DNA from: Porphyromonadaceae bacterium UBA2751
GTDB lineage: Bacteria > Bacteroidota > Bacteroidia > Bacteroidales > Muribaculaceae
Direction: 5' to 3'
NCBI GenBank assembly: GCA_002353285.1
Contig: DEJJ01000034.1
Coordinates: 62,001-126,000, forward strand
DNA length: 64,000 nucleotides
Shown here: positions 43,504 to 52,085 of the stretch, in pieces
Layout of the letters: the number at the start of each line of letters is the position of its first letter
Position numbering within the stretch: the first letter of the stretch is position 1
The notes under the pieces: model-generated
Database searches by the model: none
Seen by the model: the letters and a program-made list of their open reading frames with translations, nothing else
Told to the model about the DNA's origin: nothing
Program-made: the position numbers and the translations under genes

Positions 43504-44079
43504 CTATTCACTCATGATTTCATCGAATGTATGCTGGTGCTTCTTCATGATGCGGAGCACATCGGCTGGCTTGTCTATCACATAGGGGTGAAGGCTCATC
43601 ATGTCATTCAAGGGCCATTGCTTGAATTCAGGAACAACCTTTATCACCTTGTTGTTCTCGAAGTAGAAGCGGTACTCCTTCTTGGCGTCGCCCTCCTGGC
43701 GTACAAGCAAGGCAAACATGGGGTCGCCCTCCATGGCATCCCATAGGAACTCCCATTTAAACACATGCATGCCCATGGCATAGGTGTCGGTGCAAGTGGC
43801 GAAGTAGAGCAAGCTCGCCATCTTGCCGTCTTCGCTGTACTGCTCCTGGGTAAAGTAGTATTTGGCCTTTAGCTGATGAATGCCCGAGCCTGGAAGGTTC
43901 TGTGATAGATCCACGCTAATCTCATTGCAGGGCACTTCGTAGGGATTGTTTTTCATAATCTCCAAGCGGTCGGCATAGGCTTGGCGTATCTGCGCCATGC
44001 GCTTCTCGTGGTTCTGGGCTGTGGCAAGGGTGGCAGTGGCTACCATTGCGAGCATAATAATTGTGATGCGTAGTTTCAT
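43504..44079 (-). CDS. Secreted protein of unknown function
   Basis: A 191-residue product with signal peptide MKLRITIIMLAMVATATLATAQ. The mature part has a helical N-terminal region (KRMAQIRQAYADRLEIM) and a mixed beta region (HQLKAKYYFTQEQYSEDG, YRFYFENNKVIKVVP). I do not recognise a family. It is divergent from radA with a 148-bp gap, and upstream of the DUF3108 gene. Confidence 0.75.
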   Translation of the reverse strand: MKLRITIIMLAMVATATLATAQNHEKRMAQIRQAYADRLEIMKNNPYEVPCNEISVDLSQNLPGSGIHQLKAKYYFTQEQYSEDGKMASLLYFATCTDTYAMGMHVFKWEFLWDAMEGDPMFALLVRQEGDAKKEYRFYFENNKVIKVVPEFKQWPLNDMMSLHPYVIDKPADVLRIMKKHQHTFDEIMSE

Positions 44080-44200
44080 GATTGTGACGTTTTGAATTAA
44101 TAAATAAATGTCTCCCCAAAGTTACTCATTATTTCTAAGATAACGGCAAACATTGCCATGAATTTGATTTTTTAATATTGTTTTCTTGATTTCTTTTAAT

Positions 44201-44208
44201 TACCTTTG
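44201..44208 (+). promoter_or_regulatory. -7 element of radA
   Basis: TACCTTTG with a TTG about 20 bp upstream; start near 44215, so the ATG at 44228 and not the in-frame start at 44186 is used. Confidence 0.65.
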
Positions 44209-44227
44209 TGGCTGTAAAATCTATATT

Positions 44228-45616
44228 ATGGCTAAGAAAACTGTTAAGACTACATATTTCTGCAAAAATTGCGGCGCCGAGTCGCCCAAGTGGATTGGTA
44301 AGTGTCCCTCGTGTGGAGAGTGGAACACCTACATCGAGGAACCAGTGGTGCCCAAGTCGAGTAGGGGAGCGCTGTTCGGTGGCGACGACAATGGTCATCG
44401 CAAGAGTGCCGTGCCGGTGAAGATCAACGACATCAAGGCCGAGCAACTGCCGCGCATCAAGCTGCCAAGTGGCGAGCTCAACCGTGTGCTGGGTGGTGGA
44501 CTGGTGCCTGGCTCAATAGTTCTTATTGGCGGTGAACCTGGCATTGGCAAGAGCACGCTGGTGCTGCAAAATGTGCTGCGCATCCGTTCGCGCAAGGTGC
44601 TCTACGTGAGCGGCGAGGAGAGTCCGCAGCAGCTGCGCATGCGGGCCGACCGCATCGCCGGTAGCGACCAGGACTGCGAGTGCTACATCATTTGTGAAAC
44701 GTCGCTCTCAAGCATCTTTGCCAGCATCAAGGAGAGCGACCCCGACTTGGTGATTATCGACTCCATCCAGACCATTGCCAGCGACGAGCTCGACAGCGCT
44801 GCAGGCTCGGTGAGCCAAGTGCGCGAGTGTGCCGCAGCATTCCTGCGCTATGCCAAGACCAGTGGCGTGCCGGTAATTCTCATTGGCCACATCAACAAGG
44901 AGGGCACCATTGCTGGCCCCAAGGTGCTGGAGCACATCGTGGATGCCGTGTTGCAGTTTGAGGGCGACAGCCATTACATGTACCGCATCCTGCGCTCCAT
45001 CAAGAACCGCTTTGGCTCCACGAGCGAGATGGGCATCTACGAGATGCGCGAAACGGGATTGCGCGAGGTCACCAACCCCAGCGAGATGCTGCTCTCAGGC
45101 ATGGATCAGCAGCTCTCGGGTACAGCCATTGGTGTCACAGTCGATGGCGCACGGCCTTTCCTCATCGAGGTGCAAGCGTTGGTGAGCACCGCCGCCTATG
45201 GCACCGCACAACGCTCGGTCACAGGCTTTGACCAGCGGCGCATGAACATGCTCCTGGCTGTGCTCGAGAAGCGTGTGGGCTTCAAACTCGCACAGAAAGA
45301 TGTGTTCCTCAACATTGCTGGCGGACTCAAGGTCAACGACCCGGCTCTTGATCTGGCGGTGATTTGCGCCATCCTGTCGTCGAATGTCGACATCGCTATC
45401 CAGCAGGGTGTGTGCTTCACGGGCGAGGTGGGGTTGAGTGGTGAGCTGCGCCAGGTCACACGCATCGAGCAGCGCATTGCCGAGGCCCAGAAACTCGGCT
45501 TCAGCACCATCATCATCCCAAGCAACAACCTCAAGGGCGTCAGCACCCACGACTTCAAAATAAAAATCATCGAAGCCTCCCGCGTCGAGCAAGCCTTCCA
45601 ATACCTCTTCGGATAA
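44228..45616 (+). CDS. radA: DNA repair protein RadA
   Basis: RecA-like branch-migration ATPase of recombination repair, 462 residues, cytoplasmic. Order: a C4 zinc finger (Cys 12, 15, 26, 29), a RecA-type core with Walker A GGEPGIGKST (101-110), the RadA motif KNRFGSTSEMGIYEM (about 257-271), and a C-terminal Lon-protease-like domain. Full length, with no unusual residues. Monocistronic. Confidence 0.97.
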   Translation: MAKKTVKTTYFCKNCGAESPKWIGKCPSCGEWNTYIEEPVVPKSSRGALFGGDDNGHRKSAVPVKINDIKAEQLPRIKLPSGELNRVLGGGLVPGSIVLIGGEPGIGKSTLVLQNVLRIRSRKVLYVSGEESPQQLRMRADRIAGSDQDCECYIICETSLSSIFASIKESDPDLVIIDSIQTIASDELDSAAGSVSQVRECAAAFLRYAKTSGVPVILIGHINKEGTIAGPKVLEHIVDAVLQFEGDSHYMYRILRSIKNRFGSTSEMGIYEMRETGLREVTNPSEMLLSGMDQQLSGTAIGVTVDGARPFLIEVQALVSTAAYGTAQRSVTGFDQRRMNMLLAVLEKRVGFKLAQKDVFLNIAGGLKVNDPALDLAVICAILSSNVDIAIQQGVCFTGEVGLSGELRQVTRIEQRIAEAQKLGFSTIIIPSNNLKGVSTHDFKIKIIEASRVEQAFQYLFG

Positions 45617-45742
45617 AGTCGGAAGAATTAGGAACGCTGCCTTTATTGCTGGATTTTGTGTCGCAAAAAACAGTAAATATTACAACTCTAACAAAAAATA
45701 CTATGATTTTTTCTCAATTCGCATAAAATTTTCTATGATATT

Positions 45743-45773
45743 TTTGTAATTATGATGAAAAATACTACTTTTG
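45743..45773 (+). promoter_or_regulatory. Bacteroidetes-type promoter of the DUF4143 ATPase gene
   Basis: TTTG at 45743-45746, 19 bp, TACTTTTG at 45766-45773. Confidence 0.75.
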
Positions 45774-45798
45774 CGTCGATGATATAATATAAAATGCT

Positions 45799-47037
45799 AT
45801 GATACCTCGTGACAATTATCAAAAAAGAATAGATACTGCGTTCAAGGCATTGCCAATTGTAGTGCTCATTGGTGCCAGGCAGGTAGGTAAGACATCAATC
45901 ATGAAAATGTATCCTACCGAAGACTTTAAAAGCACCCTTTTTCTTAATGGTCAAGACCCCGATGTGGCTGAACTGTTTGGGCACTTGAGCACCATTGAAG
46001 AGTATTTGCGCAATTATCTTAATGCCGAGTTGGACGGACTATTGATGATTGACGAGTTTCAATTTATTGATGGTATTGCAACCATGCTGAAATTGCTCAC
46101 CGACAAACACGAAAGGCTTAAAGTTCTGTGCTCAGGTAGTTCGAGCCTTGACATTCAACAACGCATTGATGAGTCGTTGGCTGGTCGTGTGCGTGTGATA
46201 GAAGTGCTGTCACTCTCGTTTTCAGAATATCTGCTTTTTAAAAACGACAAATTGTTTCAGCTTCAGCAATCGTTGCAAAATCCTGGCGACATGACGTTAA
46301 CTAAAAATCTTCATCAAGCCTATCAAGAATACCTTATTTACGGTGGACTTCCGAGGGTCGCTTTAAATAGCAATATAGAAGAAAAAGTAGAATTGCTGAA
46401 TGATATTTATCGCACTTACCTGCTAAATGATGTGCGCAGGTATGTAGCAAATGAGCATTTTGTTGCTTTTAACCGCTTGCTTCGCCTGCTTGCGACTCAA
46501 ATTGGCAACTTAGTCAACATTAATGAATTAAGCAGAGAGAGTGGGCTCCCATATTCGGATTGTGAAACTTATGTAAACCTGTTGCAGCAGATGTACATAA
46601 TAAAACTCGTTGAGCCTTATTATACTAATCGCCGTAAGGTAATCGGCAAAATGAAAAAGGTTTACTTCTGTGATTTAGGATTAAGAAATATCATCTATGG
46701 CAGTTTCAATGAAATGATTTTTCGTACTGACAATGGCGCTATTTTTGAAAATGAAATTTTACTTGAATTAATGAGAGAACGACGAGCCGATGAGATTGTA
46801 AATTTTTATCGAACAACCAATGGCACTGAAGTAGACTTTGTTGTGAAAGGATCACAAAGAAGTGCTGCGATAGAATGTAAACACAAGCGATATGAGAAGC
46901 CAATAAGTATTACAGCACTTAGCAACTTGGGCAAAGAGGAAAATATTGATAAACTTTATGTCGCCAATCTCAGCTTGAATTGTGAATATAAAGGGATAAA
47001 CTTTGTTTCCTGTATTGTTGCCGACAGAATTTTGTGA
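45799..47037 (+). CDS. AAA ATPase with DUF4143 domain
   Basis: A 412-residue ATPase of the AAA_14 plus DUF4143 group, often found singly in Bacteroidetes. Walker A GARQVGKTS (about 22-30), Walker B LLMIDEFQF (about 81-89) and the sensor LCSGSSSLDI (about 113-122) in the first 190 residues. The C-terminal half has a nuclease-fold-like end (ENEILLELMRERR, TEVDFVVKG, AIECKHKR; D...ExK). Many such proteins act in DNA handling or defence but this one has no proven role. AT-rich compared with radA, a sign of later acquisition. Confidence 0.88.
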   Translation: MIPRDNYQKRIDTAFKALPIVVLIGARQVGKTSIMKMYPTEDFKSTLFLNGQDPDVAELFGHLSTIEEYLRNYLNAELDGLLMIDEFQFIDGIATMLKLLTDKHERLKVLCSGSSSLDIQQRIDESLAGRVRVIEVLSLSFSEYLLFKNDKLFQLQQSLQNPGDMTLTKNLHQAYQEYLIYGGLPRVALNSNIEEKVELLNDIYRTYLLNDVRRYVANEHFVAFNRLLRLLATQIGNLVNINELSRESGLPYSDCETYVNLLQQMYIIKLVEPYYTNRRKVIGKMKKVYFCDLGLRNIIYGSFNEMIFRTDNGAIFENEILLELMRERRADEIVNFYRTTNGTEVDFVVKGSQRSAAIECKHKRYEKPISITALSNLGKEENIDKLYVANLSLNCEYKGINFVSCIVADRIL

Positions 47038-47269
47038 TTGCAACTCGCTGAGTATCACTTGAAAAAATGCATGACATAGCAAAATGCGTGCCAAATGAGT
47101 TTGTTAACAAAAGTTAAACTTAATTTTTTAATTAAACCGATTGCATTTTCTATAGTCAAAGAAGCGAACAATAAATAATGCTTCAAACGTTTTTAGTTTG
47201 GTAATTAACTTTTTCGTAATAAAACAATATAAGTTCAGATGCAGTGAATGCACCCCAGGACGATAAAAA
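47038..47269 (+). other. AT-rich gap with no gene seen, possible small RNA
   Basis: No convincing coding frame. It is closed at the right by an intrinsic terminator 235 bp after the ATPase stop. Whether a small RNA starts inside it cannot be seen; no good -7 box was found. Confidence 0.4.
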
Positions 47270-47310
47270 AGAACTCCGATAGGCCATCGAGCTTCTCGGA
47301 GTTTTTTTTA
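47270..47310 (+). terminator. Intrinsic terminator
   Basis: AACTCCGA (47272-47279) with TCGGAGTT (47296-47303), then eight T. Confidence 0.75.
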
Positions 47311-47328
47311 TTCTTTCTTCCCAAAACG

Positions 47329-47365
47329 AAAAATGCCACTGGCGCTACTCAGGCACCAGTGGCAT
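47329..47365 (-). terminator. Intrinsic terminator of the aminotransferase gene
   Basis: ATGCCACTGG and CCAGTGGCAT form a 10-bp perfect stem. On the minus strand the stem is followed by a T-run (TTTTTCG). Confidence 0.8.
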
Positions 47366-47398
47366 TGAGATTGAGTTATATCTTGTATTCCTTAGTTG

Positions 47399-48592
47399 TT
47401 AACGTGCATTGTAGGCCTCGAGAGCTTTCTCGAGAACTACGAGTGCGCGCTTCAGATCCTCAATCTTGAGAACATAGGCCATGCGCACCTCGTTCTTGCC
47501 TGCTCCTGGAGTGGCATAGAAACCAGTGGCGGGAGCCATCATCACTGTCTCACCCTCGTAGTTGAACTCCTCAAGGCACCAGCGGCAGAAGTCGTCGCAG
47601 TCTTGCACGGGGAGCTTCACCATTGCGTAGAAGGCGCCCATGGGCATGGGGGCAAACACGCCAGGAATCTTGTTCAAGCCCTCAACCAGGCAGTTGCGGC
47701 GAGCTATGTACTCGTCGTAGACGCCCTGATGATAGGCCTGGGGAGCGGCGAGTGATGCCTCGGCTACTACCTGACCAATCAATGGGGGGCTCAGGCGAGC
47801 CTGGGCAAACTTCATCACTGTGGTGAGCAGCTCTTTGTTGCGGGTGATGAAGGCGCCAATGCGGATGCCGCACTCGCTGTAGCGCTTCGACACTGAGTCG
47901 ATCACGATGGCATTGTCCTCGATGCCCTCAAGGTGAAGGGCGCTCAGGTAGGGCTTGTCGTTGTAGCGGAACTCGCGGTAAACCTCGTCGCTGATGAGGT
48001 AGAGGTCGTGCTTCTTGACCAGGTCGCGAAGCTGCATGAGCTCCTCGTCGCTATAGAGCGTGCCAGTGGGGTTGTTGGGGTTGCAAATCATGATGGCACG
48101 GGTGCGGTCGTTGATGAGCTTCTCAAACTCCTCAATCGAGGGCAGTGCATAGCCATTCTCAATCTTGGTGGTGATGGTGCGCACCTTCACGCCCATCTCG
48201 CAGGCAAAGCCCATGTAGTTGGCGTACACTGGCTCGGGAACGATGAGCTCATCGCCAGGATTGAAGCAAGAAAGGAAGGCAAACTGCAGGGCCTCGCTGC
48301 CACCGCAGGTCACGATGATGTTGCTCGCGTCGAGCTTAATGTCGTAGCGGCCATAGTAGCCCACCAGCTTGTCGAGGTAGCTCTGGTAACCTTGCGATGG
48401 CGAGTACTCAAGCACCTTGCGGTCCACATTCTTCAGGGCGTCGAGACCCTCTTGTGGAGTGGCGATGTCGGGCTGGCCGATGTTGAGATGATACACTTTG
48501 ATACCCTTCTGCTTAGCTGCCACAGCAAATGGGGCAAGCTTGCGAATTGGAGATGCGGGCATGTCGATGCCGCGTTGTGAAATGTTAGGCAT
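47399..48592 (-). CDS. PLP-dependent class I/II aminotransferase
   Basis: A 397-residue cytoplasmic aminotransferase of the AspC-like branch. The PLP lysine is K236 in SVSKRYSECGIRIG. Conserved are GQPDIATP (39-46), NPNNPTG (171-177), SDEVYREFRY (201-210) and the phosphate-binding R in GIRIG. The substrate (aspartate, aromatic or branched-chain) cannot be read. It is divergent to the lysine operon (333-bp gap); a role in handling amino nitrogen is possible but not shown. Confidence 0.92.
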   Translation of the reverse strand: MPNISQRGIDMPASPIRKLAPFAVAAKQKGIKVYHLNIGQPDIATPQEGLDALKNVDRKVLEYSPSQGYQSYLDKLVGYYGRYDIKLDASNIIVTCGGSEALQFAFLSCFNPGDELIVPEPVYANYMGFACEMGVKVRTITTKIENGYALPSIEEFEKLINDRTRAIMICNPNNPTGTLYSDEELMQLRDLVKKHDLYLISDEVYREFRYNDKPYLSALHLEGIEDNAIVIDSVSKRYSECGIRIGAFITRNKELLTTVMKFAQARLSPPLIGQVVAEASLAAPQAYHQGVYDEYIARRNCLVEGLNKIPGVFAPMPMGAFYAMVKLPVQDCDDFCRWCLEEFNYEGETVMMAPATGFYATPGAGKNEVRMAYVLKIEDLKRALVVLEKALEAYNAR

Positions 48593-48643
48593 AGTTGTTT
48601 ATAGAATTAGTGTTGATGAATATTAGTCACTCATTAGTGGCGG

Positions 48644-48651
48644 CAAAGGTA
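48644..48651 (-). promoter_or_regulatory. -7 element of the aminotransferase gene
   Basis: TACCTTTG on the minus strand, with CTTG 20 bp upstream; start near 48637. Confidence 0.6.
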
Positions 48652-48837
48652 ATGAAAAATCCTAACTTCAGCAAGAAAAGGCTAATAATGTTGAGGTATT
48701 TTTGCAAAGAATAAGTAGCAGCTGCCAATACAGCATGGAATGGTGGAAAGTGCTGTGATTATTGATGTTACCCTTACATTGTTATAAATAAAGAAAAATT
48801 AATTGGTTAAAAGTCCTGCTATGTCGTGATTTTTCAT

Positions 48838-48845
48838 TATATTTG
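48838..48845 (+). promoter_or_regulatory. -7 element of the lysine-fermentation operon
   Basis: TATATTTG; transcription would start near 48852, leaving a 73-nt AT-rich leader before the ATG at 48925. The frame upstream of that ATG is inside or before this promoter and is not coding. No later promoter is evident in the operon. Confidence 0.65.
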
Positions 48846-48924
48846 CAGTCCAATATATAATTATATATACAATTATCGATTAAGTGACAATTATCAACTA
48901 ATTCCAATTATACATAACCAAATC

Positions 48925-49575
48925 ATGAATAAGCTTATTACTCTGGAGCAAGCCGTTGAGAAAGTGCAGGATGGAATGACCATCATGTTTGGCGGCTTCC
49001 TCGGTGTGGGCAGTGCCACACAAATTATCGACGCCATCGTTGAGAAGGGCGTTAAGGACTTAACAATCATTGCTAACGATACCGCCTACGACGAGGTGGC
49101 TCATGGCAAGTTAGTGACTAACCACCAGGTGAAGAAGGCAATTGTGTCGCACACTGGTACTAACAAGCAGACTGCGTTGCAAAAGAATGAGGGCACTCTC
49201 ATTGTAGAGTATGTGCCTCAAGGCACACTGGCTGAGCGCATCCGCGCGGCAGGCGCTGGCCTGGGCGGCGTGCTCACTCCCACTGGCATGGGCACCATCA
49301 TGGCCGATGGCAAGGATGTGGTTACCGTCGACGGCAAGGATTACCTGCTTGAGAAACCATTGAAGGCCGACATCGCTTTCCTGCGTGCCAACATCGTTGA
49401 CGAGTTTGGCAACATGGTGTTCTTGGGCACTACCAACAACTTCAACCCCCTGATGGCCACCGCTGCCGACTATGTTGTGGTCGAGGCCGAGAAGCTTGTG
49501 AAGGTGGGCGAGATCAAGCCTGAGCAAGTTCACGCTTCGGGTATCTATGTTGATGGCATCTATGTAGAGAAATAA
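48925..49575 (+). CDS. Butyryl-CoA:acetoacetate CoA-transferase, subunit A
   Basis: The alpha subunit of a 3-oxoacid-type CoA-transferase, 216 residues. It moves CoA from butyryl-CoA to acetoacetate, releasing butyrate. Family features: VEKVQDGMTIMFGGFLGVGS at the start and the Gly-rich GAGLGGVLTPTGMGT (about 110-124). The start at 48925 agrees with the promoter. The catalytic Glu is on the other subunit, encoded more than 8 kb downstream at 58361. First gene of the operon. Confidence 0.9.
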   Translation: MNKLITLEQAVEKVQDGMTIMFGGFLGVGSATQIIDAIVEKGVKDLTIIANDTAYDEVAHGKLVTNHQVKKAIVSHTGTNKQTALQKNEGTLIVEYVPQGTLAERIRAAGAGLGGVLTPTGMGTIMADGKDVVTVDGKDYLLEKPLKADIAFLRANIVDEFGNMVFLGTTNNFNPLMATAADYVVVEAEKLVKVGEIKPEQVHASGIYVDGIYVEK

Positions 49576-49598
49576 TTTTTTACAAGCTAAAACTCCCT

Positions 49599-49985
49599 AT
49601 GGAATACAGAACTAAGATTAGACTGCGCATGAGCGCAAAGGATGCTCACTACGGTGGCAACCTGGTGGATGGAGCTCACATGGTGCACCTCTTTGGTGAC
49701 GTGGCTACCGAGTTATTGATTATGCGTGACGGCGATGAGGGCCTGTTCCGTGCCTACGACAGCATCGACTTCCTCGCACCAGTCTATGCAGGCGACTTTA
49801 TCGAGGCCGAAGGATGGATTGACAAGGAAGGTAACACTTCGCGCCACATGCAGTTTGAGGCCCGCAAGGTGGCTATCTCACGCCCCGACATCTCTGCCTC
49901 GGCTGCCGACGAGCTCGACGAGCCCATCGTGGTGTGCCGTGCAAGCGGAACTTGCGTCACTCCCAAGGACTGCCAGCGCAAGTAA
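49599..49985 (+). CDS. kal: 3-aminobutyryl-CoA ammonia-lyase
   Basis: Removes ammonia from L-3-aminobutyryl-CoA to give crotonyl-CoA. A 128-residue hot-dog-fold protein (MSAKDAHYGGNLVDGAHMVHLFGDVATELLI; SIDFLAPVYAGDFIEAEGW), as in known Kal. Position next to kce and kdd supports the assignment. Full length for the family. Confidence 0.92.
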   Translation: MEYRTKIRLRMSAKDAHYGGNLVDGAHMVHLFGDVATELLIMRDGDEGLFRAYDSIDFLAPVYAGDFIEAEGWIDKEGNTSRHMQFEARKVAISRPDISASAADELDEPIVVCRASGTCVTPKDCQRK

Positions 49986-50039
49986 AGATATCAGATATTG
50001 AAAACTAAAAACCAACATTTAAGACCTAACAACTAACTA

Positions 50040-50873
50040 ATGGATAAGCTGATTATTACTGCCGCAATTTGCGGCGCTGAGGTTACTAAGGAGCAGAATC
50101 CTAACGTGCCTTACACCGTTGAGGAGATAGTTCGCGAGGCCAAGAGCGCTGTCGATGCTGGTGCTGCTATCGTTCACCTGCACGTGCGCTGGGACGATGG
50201 CACGCCCACTCAGGACCGCGCCCGCTTCCAGGAGTGTGAAGAGGCAATCCTCAAGGAGTGCCCTAATGTGATATTGATTCCATCGACTGGTGGTGCTGTG
50301 GGCATGAGTCCTGACGAGCGCCTGCAGTCGACCGACACCACTCCACTGCCCGAGATGGCAACCCTCGATTGCGGCACCTGCAACTTTGGCGACGAGATTT
50401 TCGACAACACCATGCCCACAATGCGTGCCTTTGGCAAGCGCATGATGGAGCGCGGCATCAAGCCCGAGTATGAGTGCTTTGAGATGGGTCATCTCGACAC
50501 CATCCTCAAGATGGCTCGCAAGGGTGAGGCTCCTGGAGCTCCCATGCAGTTCAACTTCGTGCTTGGCGTGCCTGGTTGCACTCCCGCCACCGTTGCCAAT
50601 CTGTGCTGGCTCGTTAACGGAATCCCAGCTGGCTCCACATGGACCGTTACTGGCGTTGGTCGCCATGCATTCCCCATGGCAGCTGCCGCTATCGCAATGG
50701 GCGGTAATGTGCGCGTGGGATTTGAGGACAACCTCTATCTTGAGAAGGGCGTTCTTGCCAAGAGCAACGGCGAGCTCGTGGAAAAGGTGGTGCGCATAGC
50801 CAAAGAGTTGGGTCGCCCCATCGCCACCAGCGACGAAGCCCGCGAAATCCTGGGTCTCCCTCCACGCAAATAA
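50040..50873 (+). CDS. kce: 3-keto-5-aminohexanoate cleavage enzyme
   Basis: Zinc-dependent BKACE-family (DUF849) enzyme: 3-keto-5-aminohexanoate plus acetyl-CoA gives L-3-aminobutyryl-CoA and acetoacetate. The 277-residue protein has ITAAICGAEVTKEQNPNVPYT at the start, the metal motif VHLHVR (about 45-50), and the STGG block (about 81-84), all typical. An A-rich leader (AACTAAAAACC words) precedes the ATG. Confidence 0.95.
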   Translation: MDKLIITAAICGAEVTKEQNPNVPYTVEEIVREAKSAVDAGAAIVHLHVRWDDGTPTQDRARFQECEEAILKECPNVILIPSTGGAVGMSPDERLQSTDTTPLPEMATLDCGTCNFGDEIFDNTMPTMRAFGKRMMERGIKPEYECFEMGHLDTILKMARKGEAPGAPMQFNFVLGVPGCTPATVANLCWLVNGIPAGSTWTVTGVGRHAFPMAAAAIAMGGNVRVGFEDNLYLEKGVLAKSNGELVEKVVRIAKELGRPIATSDEAREILGLPPRK

Positions 50874-50933
50874 GCCTCAACACTATTGCAAGCAAATAAA
50901 AAGAATATTAACAATAAAAAAACAAAAGAAACA

Positions 50934-52007
50934 ATGCAGAAACATGGAAACAGATTCGGTACTCACCGAGTAATTGAACCCGTAGGCGTGCTGCCACAGC
51001 CAGCTAACAAGCTCGACAACAACATGGATGAGATCTACGACAACGAGATCTTGATCGACGTTCAAACACTGAACATCGACTCGGCTTCGTTTACCGACAT
51101 CCACAACTATGCCAAGAGCCAGGCCAAGAATCCCGATGATGAGGCCGAGGTGATGGAGGAGATCAAGAAGGAGATGTTCCTGAACGTGGAGCTCCAGGGC
51201 AAGCACCGCAACCGCCGTACTGGTTCGGGCGGTATGTTGCTTGGCACTGTTGAGAAGATTGGCGACGCCCTCAAGGGCAAAATCGACCTCAAAGAGGGCG
51301 ACCGCATCGCTACTCTTGTGTCGCTGTCGCTCACTCCACTTCGCATCGACGAGATTCTCAACATCAAGGCCGACGTTGACCAGGTCGACATCAAGGGTAA
51401 GGCTATCCTCTTTGAGAGCGGTATCTACGCCAAAATTCCCGATGACATGCCCGAGAAGCTCGCGCTGAGCGCACTCGACGTTGCTGGTGCTCCTGCTCAG
51501 ACCGCTAAGTTGTGCCAGTATGGCCAAAACGTGGTAGTGCTTGGTGCTGGTGGCAAGAGTGGTATGCTGTGCTGCTACGAGGCTAAGAAGCGCGTGGGCG
51601 TTACTGGTAAGGTCATTGGCTTGGCCAACAGCCCCAAGTCAACCCAGCGCATTAAGGATTTGGGCTTCTGCGACGTGGTAGAGAGCGTTGCTGGCATGAC
51701 TCCAGTTCAGGTTTATGAGCTTGTTAACAAGCTCACCGACGGCAAGATGGCCGATGTTACCATCAACTGCGTTAACGTTCCCGATTGCGAGATGACAGCT
51801 GTGCTGTGTACCCGTGACGACGGTGTTGTTTACTTCTTCTCGATGGCCACCAGCTTCACCAAGGCTGCGCTTGGCGCCGAGGGTATTGGTGCCGACACCA
51901 ACATGATCATTGGCAATGGCTACACCAAGGGACATGCTGAGTTCACACTGCAAGAGCTGCGTGAGTGCCCCGAGCTGCGCAAAATCTTTGAGGAACTTTA
52001 TGCTTAA
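50934..52007 (+). CDS. kdd: L-erythro-3,5-diaminohexanoate dehydrogenase
   Basis: NAD(P)-dependent oxidative deamination of 3,5-diaminohexanoate to 3-keto-5-aminohexanoate. 357 residues from the ATG at 50934 (MQKHGNRFGTHRVIEP, the usual Kdd opening); the frame before it is A-rich spacer. The Rossmann motif VVVLGAGGKSGML is at about 198-210. Full length. Confidence 0.93.
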   Translation: MQKHGNRFGTHRVIEPVGVLPQPANKLDNNMDEIYDNEILIDVQTLNIDSASFTDIHNYAKSQAKNPDDEAEVMEEIKKEMFLNVELQGKHRNRRTGSGGMLLGTVEKIGDALKGKIDLKEGDRIATLVSLSLTPLRIDEILNIKADVDQVDIKGKAILFESGIYAKIPDDMPEKLALSALDVAGAPAQTAKLCQYGQNVVVLGAGGKSGMLCCYEAKKRVGVTGKVIGLANSPKSTQRIKDLGFCDVVESVAGMTPVQVYELVNKLTDGKMADVTINCVNVPDCEMTAVLCTRDDGVVYFFSMATSFTKAALGAEGIGADTNMIIGNGYTKGHAEFTLQELRECPELRKIFEELYA

Positions 52008-52021
52008 TTAAAAGAGATTTG

Positions 52022-52063
52022 GCTATAGAGGTGCACAACACTCATTGAGTGCCCCTCTATAGC
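52022..52063 (+). other. Strong intra-operon hairpin between kdd and kamA
   Basis: GCTATAGAGGTGCAC pairs with GTGCCCCTCTATAGC (15 bp, one mismatch) over a 12-nt loop, and ends 22 bp before the kamA ATG. No T-run follows, so it may be an RNA processing or stability element rather than a terminator. Confidence 0.65.
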
Positions 52064-52085
52064 TTTCTCATCAACCGAAAGAATC

